The notes under the pieces: model-generated
What the model saw: the letters and a program-made list of their open reading frames with translations, nothing else
What the model was told of the DNA's origin: nothing
Databases searched by the model: none
Part shown: positions 32,059-41,848 of the stretch, in pieces
Layout of the letters: every line of letters begins with the position of its first letter
How positions within the stretch are numbered: position 1 is the stretch's first letter
Assembly (NCBI RefSeq): GCF_003286085.1
Contig: NW_020825425.1
Location: forward strand, 1-64,000
Direction: 5' to 3'
DNA: 64,000 nt
Source: Drosophila persimilis
Lineage: Eukaryota; Arthropoda; Insecta; Diptera; Drosophilidae
Position numbers and translations under genes: made by a program

Positions 32059-32481
32059 TGTGTTTTATGTTCTCAATTTTACAATTGTGTTTTGGGCTTT
32101 TGTAAGCCAAAAGCCGCGGAGCTGCGCTGCCAGTGACGCCGGCAGCGGAGCGGCAGAACTATGTGTTCTTATCTCTTATATGTTAGTATGTATATGTGTG
32201 AATATGCTCAGCGCTGTTGGCAGCGAGAGCGCGAGGGAAGATATATGTGTGTATGCATGTATATTAGTGCCGTCAAGTCATGGGAACATGCTGACGCTGC
32301 ACTTGGGTCGCTCGAGGCATTCTTGAGTGAATCGTAATACGATCACCCAGAATGTCCGGGACTTTATTGTTACGTAAACACTGAAACAAAGTGTTACAGT
32401 GTGTATTCTTTAAGTACCGTCGGTACAGTGGGTATTCGAAATAATGAATACTTTACTTTACTTTAATATGAGCATACTACA
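32059..32481 (-). repeat. 412-like 5' LTR, truncated at its inner end
   Basis: It aligns with the 3' LTR 7258-7650 except for a 29-bp insertion after GCCGCGGAGC and a 1-base difference (GTCAAGTCATGG against GTCAATTATGG). The last 62 bp of the LTR (7196-7257 in the partner) and the primer site are missing here. AAAC follows at 32482, matching the left flank of the 3' LTR. Confidence 0.78.
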
Positions 32482-33023
32482 AAACAAACAATGTTCTCAG
32501 CCGAAGCAAGTTGTGAATTACAAATGTTTCACAATAAAACGGACTCATCATGTCACCTAGTCAACACAAAAAAATCATTTTTATGGTTGAGCATAAAAGA
32601 AATCGATGGATTTTTGCAACAAAGTCATTATTAAAGCTGTCAGCGGTATGTGCAGATGGCATTTCGAATATCAAGTTACAACACTCAGGAATATTGAAGG
32701 CCCAACCCGGATGCATCATTCGGAATTCGCTAATGACTGTCACAAGTCAGAGCGCATTGGAAACTATTCTGCAGTTATCATACGCTCGTTTCGGAGATAG
32801 TGACCTCAACGAAACATTAACTGAACATTCTACAAATAAAGTTTCAAGGAACGATGAAAAGCTGAACTACAAGGATCTGTATCAAATGGAAACGAATCTG
32901 CTACCACATAAAAGTTTCAAGTTACCCCACAATCTTGAAACCATTGATCATCATCATATTGCCATATACATTGCACTGCTCTTTATCATGATTCATCTGG
33001 TTAAAAGGTGGTACACAACATGA
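32482..33023 (+). pseudogene. env: Roo-like env, C-terminal part with membrane anchor
   Basis: This is the right half of the env gene cut by the 412-like element. The first frame reads QTMFSAEASCELQMFHNK, in frame with the fragment ending at 7195. The frame then shifts near an A-run at 32567-32573 and continues in the listed 157-codon ORF (32550-33023). That ORF has Cys residues, HSGILKAQPGC (a BEL-env-type motif), and a hydrophobic anchor near the end (IAIYIALLFIMIHLV) followed by KRWY. At least two frameshifts make it non-functional. The product would be a transmembrane envelope-like protein. Confidence 0.6.
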
Positions 33024-33143
33024 CCCCCTTCTCAGCAGAGACAAACACGTAGCTCATCAGCTAGTGAAGAAAACGCACCAAGGCATCCATTCATAATCAA
33101 TATTGATGATAGTTGAGCATACTATGTTCAACGGTCGGGAGGA
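33024..33143 (+). other. Roo-like 3' internal end and polypurine tract
   Basis: Non-coding sequence after the env stop, ending in a purine tract (GGTCGGGAGGA, 33133-33143) directly before TGTACG of the LTR. Confidence 0.55.
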
Positions 33144-33740
33144 TGTACGATTTCAATTGAAGTACAAAATCGTATGATTAGACCTAGACAAATAGCTAGC
33201 CATAAAAGGTTAAGATTTCCCAGCCACCTAAATAAATAAACGATAATATGCTCTAAATATCAATATGTGACATGCACTACTGACCTAAATAAATATACAA
33301 CGGACAGCTGCATGCATTTGTGTACATACACTGTTAAGATATTTACAACACTATCATTAAACAAATTCTGGATGACCAGCATGTGGTCAAATCTCACACC
33401 ATCTGCATGAGACACATTGTGACCGTCATAAATCTGACCCTTGGAATATTCCACTGGTGGATTTGTAGTAATTGCTTAGTCCTAAATAGATATAACACAT
33501 TTCCCTAGCAATATTATACTCAGAACTAATTAAACATACCTAATATCCTCGCATTTTACCAAATAAAATCAGTACGAAAGAAAACTCGTACGTATTCACA
33601 TCTCCGAAGCCCAATTTGTTCAAGTACCGATTGCGGCGACCATTTGTTACTGGTACATGAACCAGTAGCATACAAAGTTACATTTTCAGCAAACTATTGT
33701 CATATTGACAATCACCAGAATCAAGTGAATTTACATCAAC
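33144..33740 (+). repeat. Roo-like 3' LTR
   Basis: It starts TGTACGATTT after the polypurine tract. It contains AATAAAATCAGTA near 33560 and a segment (GTTCAAGTACCGATTGCGGCGACCA) that resembles the end of the BEL LTR at 34.5-35.05 kb. The right edge is uncertain: GTTACA at 33681 or ATCAACA at about 33740. Confidence 0.5.
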
Positions 33741-33849
33741 AGATTCATTTGATTTGTTCACATTGTTTTGCCCGAAACAAAAACGCCGGTTTGGATCCAT
33801 ATACCACGGACAGAGGGCGGTACACGTCGCAGCGCAGCGTTGGCTTGCG

Positions 33850-34163
33850 ATGTCCCAAGGCCCCAGAGCTCAGTACCGTGGAGTGAGTTCTTTGCGCATT
33901 TAAATCCACTAATGAGTGCAGCAGTTTCCTTTTGCTCCCTACAGCCTGACTATCGACCTGCAAGCTCCATAGGACCCATTAAGCAATGCAACAGCAGCAG
34001 CTTGCTCTGCACTGAACAGGATGCCATAGCCAGCACAACACCTCATCTATACTCATACTGCACTCGATTTCTGGCAGCTCATCTGTTTTCATATTCTGAA
34101 GCATGGACACGTTTGCAGAAGGATGGGTGTCATCTCTGGGCTGACTCAACTCTGAAAAGATAG
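33850..34163 (+). CDS. Two-exon candidate gene, 83 codons, unknown function
   Basis: An ATG at 33850 opens 11 codons (MSQGPRAQYRG) to 33882. A 62-base intron follows (33883-33944) with donor GTGAGT, branch-like CACTAATGA and a pyrimidine-rich acceptor ending CTACAG. The frame continues in phase 0 from 33945 (PDYRPASSIGPIKQC) to a TAG at 34161-34163. Intron length and signals are textbook for Drosophila. The unspliced sequence is also open in another combination, so splicing is not forced. No domain is recognised. If the minus-strand reading is the real gene, this model is false. Confidence 0.35.
33883..33944 (+). other. Predicted 62-nt intron
   Basis: GTGAGT at the 5' end, CTAAT branch-like motif about 30 bases before the 3' end, TTCCTTTTGCTCCCTACAG at the acceptor. 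These match Drosophila short-intron consensus and modal length. Confidence 0.5.
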
Positions 34164-34288
34164 ACACATTCTCTTTTACATCCTTATATCGTAGCTTTGA
34201 TGACGTGGCACTGTTAGTCCTTGAGAGTTGACTACGCATATATTTTTGATCACCGAGCACCGACTACAATTCCATCTCGTTGCAGATC

Positions 34289-34489
34289 ATGGCACGCAGC
34301 TCGTCACCGCTCTTAGCACTGATCGAAGTCGATACGGAGTTGGTACTAGCCATGGACTATCCGGGCAAAAACCGCAAAAGCAGGAGGTCCAAGAAAAGCT
34401 ACTCAAAGCCACTCCGCAAGTCTCGTAAATCCCTCAAATCCAACAAGCCAAAGTGCAAGAAGACTGTTCAGCCACAGACATGTATTTAA
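34289..34489 (+). CDS. Lys/Arg/Ser-rich small basic protein ORF
   Basis: The 66-codon ORF from the ATG at 34289 starts MARSSSPLLALIEV and then becomes very basic (KNRKSRRSKKSYSKP, RKSRKSLKSNKPKCKK). It is preceded by an acceptor-like CATCTCGTTGCAG ending at 34285, so it may be a last exon; a donor GTTAGT at 34213 would give a 73-base intron. The composition resembles sperm nuclear basic proteins or other DNA-binding tails. This is composition only; no family is recognised. It may belong to the same locus as the two-exon model upstream. Confidence 0.35.
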   Translation: MARSSSPLLALIEVDTELVLAMDYPGKNRKSRRSKKSYSKPLRKSRKSLKSNKPKCKKTVQPQTCI

Positions 34490-34543
34490 TGAATATTACG
34501 AATATACAGTGCAATCTCATACACAAATACTCATAAATAAAAT

Positions 34544-35016
34544 TGTCCATGTCACTTCATGTGAATGAATATGACGACACGAAAAATACATTAGCAACTA
34601 AGAATAGACAATAGCACTTGTAATCTCGAACCCACCAAAAGGCATCAAGCAATAAACTATCTACTTTATTGCTGCCAAGTACCTAAGTAAATGCACTGAA
34701 ATTTAACCCCCGCACAGAGTAAGTTTACCCAATCTAAAAATACACTCACAAGGAGCCTGTGCGTTCCTTCCCATAGAATAAGAGTACCACTGATAGCTAT
34801 ATAAGGAGATGCATTTGTTCAATAAAACTCAGTATCAGAAACACTACCATAACTGCCTGTCACTCATCTTCCATCGCAATCATCAGAGGCTGTCGCTGTG
34901 TCTTCAGATCCTCCCTTGCGCACCGTAGGATACCCACTCCGCAGTCCAACTGGTTCAAGTTCAAGTTGCGACGACCAAACTGTAGACGGTTTATGTACCG
35001 TATGCATCCCAGCTTC

Positions 35017-35048
<32 letters not shown>

Positions 35049-35053
35049 TAACA
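34544..35053 (+). repeat. BEL/roo-like 5' LTR
   Basis: It ends ATTAACA at 35053, directly before the primer-site-like TTTGGTGACCCC. It contains CTATATAAGG (34797-34806), AATAAAACTCAGT (34822) and an (AC)n run (35019-35047) near its end. The start TGTCCATG at 34544 is a guess. Confidence 0.6.
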
Positions 35054-35479
35054 TTTGGTGACCCCGACCTTGGTCATCCTTTCAAACTGTCTATCAAGCT
35101 ACAGTGAAAGGATTCGATCTGGACATCAGATTGAAGCAGTCGACAGGAAATCTTCAATAAAAATTTGGCATCAGGCCATACACTTACGGTAGCATCTCCT
35201 ACCAATAAGTATCACTTTGGCAAATCTGACTTATTCAGGTTATCAGCCAACAGAAAAACAGCTGTAGAATTCGATTACCACCAAGGTAATCAATTTTTGT
35301 TGTTACGTGCGTTCCATAAATAGGAAACAGCACAAATCCCTCCATCCAACACATCACCTGTACTATTACCTTTCTGACCAACAACGGTTGCGATTTGGAG
35401 CGTATCCAGCTGCAAAGCAAATAAAACACTCCCAACGGGTCAAAAGTAATAAGTACAAACAGATAGAATGGATACACAT
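35054..35479 (+). other. BEL/roo-like primer site and leader
   Basis: TTTGGTGACCCCGACCTTGG at 35054 is the primer-site region. The remaining 400 bases show no convincing ORF before the gag ATG at 35480. Confidence 0.55.
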
Positions 35480-37126
35480 ATGGAGGCAGAAGCTGCCGCT
35501 ACAATGGCAATGGATGTGCAGCAAGAGATTGGTGAGGAAATATCGAGGTGCATTCGGAACTTTAAAAAAGATTCCCAAGAACGAAAGCAAACGGCCTCTT
35601 ATTTTTAAGCGAAAATATCAGCACTCGAAAATGCGTGGAATCGCTTCAACAAAAACGACTCCAAACTTCGCGATACAGACAAAACGGATGAATACTTAAA
35701 ATTCCACATTCCAGCAACACATTGCGATCTTTACCGAATGCATGGATAAGCTATCACAGACGTCTAGTGCTCGTGGGGAACGTCAAATCGTCTTTAAAGA
35801 AAGGCATGAGAATCCTCCGGTAGCTCCCAAAGAAAGCGGTCTGATCCAGCAGTCCTCGAAGGATTACAGCAAACTTCTTTCACTATGTCGCCGACAAAAG
35901 GCCATAGTGGAGTACGTTAAACGCAATCTGAAACAACTTTCAGAGGCGGAAGGACGCACATCAAGTGATTTGATAAAATCACTATGGACTCAAGCGCAGG
36001 AAGTCCACTTCACAATTCATGAGGAATACGAGGACCCAGTGGAAGGAGGATATGACATGGAATCCTACCTAACACTGGAAAGTAAGGTCAAAAGAGCATT
36101 GACAAAATCAGCCACACCAAACACGGATAACGTGCATCTTCCACGCATCAGCATACCAAAGTTTGATGGAGATCTATTAAAATGGACCCAGTTCGTCGAT
36201 CTGTTCTCATGCATGGTGCATGAGACCAACATGCCTACGGTGAAAAAGATGTGGTATCTTAAAACCACCGTTACCGGCGAGGCAGAAAGATTGATTCGAC
36301 ATATCGATCTAAAGGAAGAAAATTATGAAGCCGCTTGGGAAATACTAGTTGACGCATACAACAATCCCAGAGATGTTTCGAACACGGTACTGAACCGCTT
36401 CCTCAATCACCAAACAATTAATGACGATCCCAAGTCATTAAAAGAGTTGTATATAACAACCATAGAATCCCTTGCATCACTAAAGGGATTGGGCAGCAAT
36501 ATATCTACATGGGATCCGATATTGATTGCCATTATCAGAAACAAACTGGATGTAACAAATAAGGCCTTGTATGAGCAATCATTGGGAAGCTCAAAGAACA
36601 TTCAGGCGCTGGATACGATGCTTCAGTTCTTGGAGCAAAGAATTCGGGTTCTAGGAACCAGTAAGAAGCCACCAGCATCAAGGAGAGAGCCAAAAGGCAC
36701 GACATGTGCATCAGCAAACACAGGGAGAACGCGAGCACAAAAGCAAACCGTTGGCTTTACGGATGCGAAGAATTTCGCTCCAAATCTCCATCAGAACGAC
36801 TAAATTGGGTACAAAAACAAAAAATGTGCGTTAATTGTTTTAGAACAAATCACAAAACAAACGCATGCCCTGGTCGAAACTGCTTCAAGTGTGACAAGAA
36901 GCACAACACGATGCTACATTTGGAAACAGCATCAGGCGCAGCTACAGAATCAAGAGGCCCGACGGTTGGTGTAGCAAGTAACAATAGTTACAATCTTCTG
37001 GCCACAGCAAAGATGGCAGTAGAAGCCAACAACGGGCAGGTTGCTAATTTCAGAGCACTGCTAGATTCAGGATCACTGATAAACTTGATCTCTGAACGAA
37101 TGGATCAATGTTGTCACTCAAACTAA
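35480..37126 (+). pseudogene. gag: BEL/roo-like Gag (broken) to protease start
   Basis: Gag starts at the ATG on 35480 (MEAEAAATMAMDV). It meets an in-frame TAA at 35606-35608, continues (SALENAWNRF) and shifts frame near 35740 into the 353-codon ORF 35742-36803. That ORF carries the Pao-type capsid block IPKFDGDLLKWTQFVDLF (about 36160-36210) and AERLIRHID, EAAWEILVDAYNNP. A second shift near 36770 leads to zinc knuckles CVNCFRTNHKTNAC and CFKCDKKHNTMLH and the protease site LLDSGSLINLI (about 37062-37094). A third shift follows near 37100. The gene cannot make a full product. Confidence 0.8.
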
Positions 37127-37877
37127 AAGACACAACATTACGGATCGAAGGAATTGGAGGTCAATCAAAGACCAGCAGAGCACGAGTAAATGTGCTCATG
37201 AAATCCCTTCACAATGGTTTTACGCAAAGAATTGAAGCTTTCGTATTACCACAGATAATAGCTGATCAACCAGCTCAGGCACTCGATTCAGAGAGCTTAA
37301 ACGTACCAAGGAAGATCTCACTGGCAGATCCAAACTTCCATAAGCCAGGCCAAATCGACATGCTAATCGGAGCCGAGCATTACTACTCGCTGCTGCTACC
37401 AGATCAACAGCAGCTAAGGACAGGAGGCCCGTTGCTACAAAACACGAAACTGGGATGGATTGTGGCAGGAAAAGTCAAATCTGCCCACAATTCCTCACCC
37501 ATTTATGCAACGGGAGTAAACGAGCTAATGAAAAGATTCCGGACTCTGGACAATCTAGAGACGGAAGACAAACCACGCACTCCGGTGGAAGCACGGTGTG
37601 AAGCTCATTTTATAGAAAATCTTCAGACAGCTTCAGACGGTCATTTTCCGAACACCGTTCAGCCTTGGGGGAGTCGTTGGAAACCGCAACAAAAAGATTC
37701 CTAGCGTTGGAGCGGCGAAGCTCAACAGAAACTTGGAAGAGTTATGTGGACTTCATGGAAGAGTATGAAGGACTAGGACATATGAAGATTGTGCCAGCAT
37801 CAAAAGTTCCCAAAAGGCACTACATCCACATCATTGTGTACTCAAACCTGAGAGCACCACCACAAAGCTTCGGGTAG
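37108..37877 (+). pseudogene. pol: BEL/roo-like protease and RT N-terminal region (broken)
   Basis: The frame 37108-37704 continues the protease region (IEGIGGQSK, DQPAQALDSE, ISLADPNFHKPGQIDMLIGA, KLGWIVAGK), equivalent to the same blocks of the intact BEL at 18.1-18.4 kb. It shifts near 37690 to 37665-37877 (ATKRFLALERR, YVDFMEEYEGLGHM). A further shift near 37860 precedes RT proper. All landmarks are in the order of the intact BEL polyprotein. Confidence 0.78.
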
Positions 37878-38747
37878 TATTCGATGCCTCATGCAAATCA
37901 ACAAGCGGGAAATCTTTGAACGACATTCTGCAGGCTGGACCCACCGTTCAGAGCGAACTTATGTCCATTCTGCTACGATTTCGAATTCATAAGTACGTAT
38001 TCACAGCGGACATAGAAAAGATGTACCGGCAAGTGTGGATGAATCCGGAGGATCAATTCCATCAGATGATAGTCTGGAGAAACAATCCATCCGAAGAGAT
38101 CAGGTACTATCGCCTGAAAACAGTAACATATGGGACAACAGCTGCTCCGTTCCTAGCAACGAAATGTCTGGAACATTTGGCAATACAATACAAAGACAGA
38201 CTACCAGTAGGATCAACAACATTCAAAACCGATTTCTATGTTGACGACTGTCTAACTGGAGCAAACACGATTCCAGACGCAATTCATGTTCGACAAGAAC
38301 TAAATATTGCTACCGTCCGGATTCAAATTGCGCAAGTGGTGCTCCAACAATGAGCAACTTCTCCAAGGAATCCCCAAAGAGGATATTGTAACCGATGTAA
38401 AATTAGGAGAGACACTAGAGCACTACAGCGTGAAAACTCTGGGTCTCATCTGGATGCCGAAGAAGGATACATTGTGTGGACGAACACAGAAAAGCCAGGC
38501 TACACGCATCACCAAACGGGTGGTATGTTCCGAACTGGCCCAAATCTTTGACCCACTAGGACTCTTTGCACCGGTGGTAGTAAAGGCAAAAATCTTCATG
38601 CAACAACTTTGGAAGCTCAAACTGGATTGGGATGATGGTAAAATTCCAGTTACACAAGAACTCCATACGTTTGTAGATGCATCAGAACGAGCATATGGCG
38701 CAGCAGTATATGTACGCGCTACATACAAAACAACCAAGTGTCAATAA
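37878..38747 (+). pseudogene. pol: BEL/roo-like RT and RNase H start (broken)
   Basis: RT motifs are VVFDAS, NDILQAGPTVQ, FTADIEKMYRQV, TYGTTAAPFLA and the catalytic FYVDDCLTG (about 38235-38261). A frameshift near 38310 leads to FKLRKWCSNN, LGLIWMP, RITKRVVCSELAQIFDPLGL. Then HTFVDASERAYGAAVY (RNase H) follows directly after KIPVTQ, where the intact BEL has about 25 more residues, so there is also a small deletion. Another shift near 38740 enters the last frame. Confidence 0.8.
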
Positions 38748-40570
38748 GACTGCTCTGTTCGAAATCACGTGTGGCGCCGACAGCCAAACAATCGCTGCCA
38801 CGGTTAGAACTTTGTGCTGCAGTCCTCGGGGCCGAGCTCACAAACCGAGTCCGACAGGATCTGCACATGGACATGTGCACCGGTATGTTATCCTGGATAA
38901 ACGCATCGTCATCAACATACCATACCTTTGTGGCAAATCGAATAGCCAAAATCCAGGCATTAACAAACCAGTCACAATGGCGTCACGTGCCATCGGCCAA
39001 CAACGCAGCCGATGTCCTGTCGAGAGGAATCGCAGCAAGCAGACTGGCAGATCACAATCTGTGGTTATATGGACCATTATTCCTGCACGGATCTCGAGAC
39101 ATCTGGACGAAGGCACCCAACATAGAACCCAGCAATCTTGAGAGAAAAGCTAAACATGTAAGCTGGCCAATCACACCTAGCGCACTTGGGGATGAATTAT
39201 ATACTTGCAAACATAGCAACTCGTTTCACAAGCTGCAACGCATTGTGGCATATATGTTACGCTTCTGCTACAAAACCAACAGAGCGAACACCACGACGCT
39301 CTGCGCAGAAGAACTGACTCACGCCCGCACTATAATCCTGCGAACCATACAACAAGTCGAGTTTACAGCAGAGCTAAAACAGTTCCAACGCTATAAGACT
39401 GTCGATAGAAAGAGCTCGATCATATCTTTATCTCCCTTCCTAGGAGACGATGAGCTCATCCGAGTTGGTGGTAGACTTGAAGAAGCTCTACTTCCATACA
39501 ACGCAAAACACCCAGTTTTGCTGCCTTACAATGACCCAATCGTCAAAATGATTTTGCGGGAGTTACATGAGGAGAACATGCATTGTGGTGCTCAAGCATT
39601 AAGGGCAATCGAAAGACAACAATATTGGATTATCAATGAAAAGACAATGGCTAAAAGCATCATCCACAGCTGTGTTAGATGCACCAAGGCTAGACCAAAG
39701 CTGATGCACCAGATCATGGGAAATATCCCAGCACAACGAGTCACACAAGCACGCCCGTTTCTTAATGCAGGCGTCGACTACTGTGGACCAATCTCGATCC
39801 ACCATAAGATCCGAGGCAAAAGACCCGATAAGGCGTACATCGCCGACAATGCAACGAACTTTGTGGGTGCAAACAACCAGCTTAAAAAATTAGAAGACTC
39901 TATATTCAGCTCAAAGGCAAGTGCTCTGATCACGAATCATTGCAACAAAAAGCAAGTGGATTTTAAATTCATTCCTCCCAGGGCACCATCGTTTGGCGGC
40001 CTCTGGGAAGCGGCGGTAAAATCAGTAAAAAAGCTGTTGATAACAACCACCAACACAGCCTCATTGACATTTGAAGAACTAAACACAGTGATAATCGAAA
40101 TTGAAGCAATTCTCAAATCTCGACCCATCACTCCAATGTCAAATGATCCCACTGATACAACAGCGCTCACCCCAGGACACTTCTTGATTGGTGAACCATT
40201 GACAACGCCTCCTGACGTCAATACTGATCATCAAGGAAGAACATTGGTCAAGCGCTGGGAATTGGTATCGCGCCTAAAGCATTCATTCTGGAAACAATGG
40301 TCTACAGAATACCTCCAAGAATTGCAAGCTCGGCATAAATGGAAGACCGCTTCACCAAACGTACCTGAAAGATTATTAGTTTTGGTTAAGGAAGACAACC
40401 TTCCTGTAATGAAGTGGCCAATGGGTCGCATCATTAAGACATATCCTGGACAGGACAACCACGTACGAGTGGTTGACACCATCTGGCGTATACAAGCGCC
40501 CGATAACTCGTCTAGCGCCGCTCTTTCCAGAAGATGTGGCAACCAAACGTTCCCACAACGTGATCAGTGA
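38738..40570 (+). pseudogene. pol: BEL/roo-like integrase, core partly deleted
   Basis: The 610-codon frame begins in the RNase H end (SKSRVAPTAKQSLPRLELCAA), then LSRG, the zinc domain (ELHEENMHCGAQALRA ... CVRCTKARP) and integrase core with AGVDYCGPI. Immediately after KAYIA it jumps to DNATNFVGA, so roughly 45 residues between the first and second catalytic Asp regions are missing compared with the intact BEL at 20.83-21.05 kb. It continues through FGGLWEAAVKSVKK and ends with the C-terminal block WSTEYLQELQARHKW and MKWPMGRI. The long frame is open, but the core deletion should inactivate it. Confidence 0.85.
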
Positions 40571-40616
40571 CACCACGGAGATTGATGAGATTGTAGAGCA
40601 CCACCTACATTAACAT

Positions 40617-41059
40617 CAACATTAGTGGTGCTGTTGCTCATGCTTCCATTAGCATTGTCACAGTAAATAAATGTGACACAATTCGCAAACAAGCCTGGAA
40701 TATTCTATGAGAAACTTGGAACATCAAGAATAGCAACGTCTGAGTGGACCATGATCGTATACTATGACTTGGACCCATATTGGAAGGATATGCAACTAAT
40801 GTCTGCCGGAATTTCAGAGTTACGATACATGTGCCCTGAACTAAAAAATGTTCCGGCATGTAACTCCATAGTTCAACACTTTCAACATGTGCAAGTTAAC
40901 ACATTAAGAGTTCAATACTCTTATTTCCAATTAAAACAGAAAAAGGTATAAAAATTCTTGCCCAATAGTTTATTACCCAATTGTAATCTGTCACAATTTA
41001 CACAAAAAGTAAAAACCATTTCCTGACTAAAACAAGAACCGAAACATTGTATTTCTGGA
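40617..41059 (+). pseudogene. env: Roo-like env, N-terminal part
   Basis: A hydrophobic leader (VVLLLMLPLALSQ, near 40625-40663) fits a signal peptide. A TAA at 40664-40666 follows in frame, then VTQFANKPGIFYEKLG, SEWTMIVYYDLDPYWKDM and VQYSYFQLKQ to a stop at 40949-40951. The pattern resembles the start of roo env. After 40951 the frame is lost and the gene is cut by the LTR at 41060. Nothing else is recognised in 40952-41059. Confidence 0.6.
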
Positions 41060-41454
41060 AGTGCTTATGCGCTCCACTTCAAGTCAGCACTTCACGAGAA
41101 TCCATCGCCCCCACCCCGTCTTCGACGTCGCGACTGAGATAATGTCGACAATGCATTTCTGATGACTCCGCTGTTCTTCCCCCCAACATCGACCAGCAAC
41201 ATTGACTTCCTATTGCCGGTCAATAACTGCAACTCCGCTGTCGCCACTGACGCCGCCGCCTACAATAATTCTGAAGACCCCAACAATTCGGCCTCTGCCG
41301 AAGTTCCTCTGCCGCGTTCATCGATAGGTTTCTTTAAGAATTATAATTCTAGATTTAAGCAGTCACATTCTGATATTCAATAAAAGCACTTCGCTAAAGT
41401 GAACAGAATCAAAAAAAACTTTTATTTTGTCCGTCGAATAAGGATAAAATTTAC

Positions 41455-41472
41455 TGGCGCCCGAGCAGGGAC
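41455..41472 (+). promoter_or_regulatory. Primer-binding site, tRNA-Lys type
   Basis: TGGCGCCCGAGCAGGGAC at the LTR inner edge (41454-41471). The same 18-mer is used by the Ulysses-like element at 45733. Confidence 0.72.
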
Positions 41473-41848
41473 CTGACTAGTGAACAACACAGCAAAAAGT
41501 TTAGTACGTTCGCGAAAACTGCAAAAACTTGCAGCCGTCGGTCTCAATAATAATTACCGGTATGACTCACAATATTTCGTAATATTGTCCGGTATAACCC
41601 ATCGGTGACTCCAATTCCTGAATGTTCCGTACTCAGGAAAACCAACCAAAAAGGAGCGAAGTCCAGGAACCTCAGTAAGGAACATCATAAAAGGGACCAA
41701 TTCCGGATCGCCCGTTGGAGGAGCCACATCCAACATGTTAAGGTAAGTAAAACAAAAACAAAATGACGAAAACCAAAAAACATTTTTTTCAAGTGAAAAT
41801 AAAATAAAGTGAAGAAAAAATATCACAAAAGTGAAACAATTAAAAAAA

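Larger units (their letters stand above)
27699..32481 (-). mobile_element. 412/mdg1-like element, internal region and 5' LTR
   Basis: On the minus strand the order is 5' LTR (32481-32059), long leader, a small membrane-protein ORF, a GC-rich ORF pair, then directly the end of RT, RNase H and integrase. The gag, protease and most of RT are missing by an internal deletion with its left edge near 29965. The 3' end continues at 7757-7651 with the 3' LTR at 7650-7196. The element interrupts a roo-like env and has AAAC at both outer edges. RNase H and the LTR start TGTAGTATG fit the 412/mdg1 group. Confidence 0.82.
33741..34543 (+). other. Non-transposon-like island between two BEL-type LTRs
   Basis: This stretch matches no repeat elsewhere in the window and lies outside both LTRs. 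It has higher-complexity sequence, a consensus intron and small ORFs on both strands (separate entries). It could be a host gene fragment or unrecognised TE sequence. A minus-strand frame at about 34240-33980 (KLRYKDVKENVSIFSELSQ) also looks protein-like and competes with the plus-strand model. Confidence 0.45.
34544..41059 (+). mobile_element. Decayed BEL/roo-like element with env start
   Basis: Plus-strand order: LTR, primer site, leader, gag, protease, RT, RNase H, integrase, start of env. The reading frame is broken at least seven times and two domains carry deletions. The 3' part of env and the 3' LTR are missing where the next LTR begins at about 41060. The presence of an env after pol marks it as roo-like. 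Its env N-terminus and the env C-terminus at 32.5 kb are complementary parts of the same kind of gene but belong to different copies by position. Confidence 0.85.

Noticed and set aside
35019..35047. AC microsatellite as a possible telomere or recombination signal
   Set aside because: It is a simple dinucleotide run inside an LTR next to the primer site.
38677..39141. Plus-strand ORF of 154 codons overlapping the decayed BEL integrase
   Set aside because: The integrase frame on the same strand is clearly the coding one.
41162..41383. A 73-codon ORF within the orphan gypsy-like LTR
   Set aside because: It lies inside an LTR, has no recognisable domain and no independent support.
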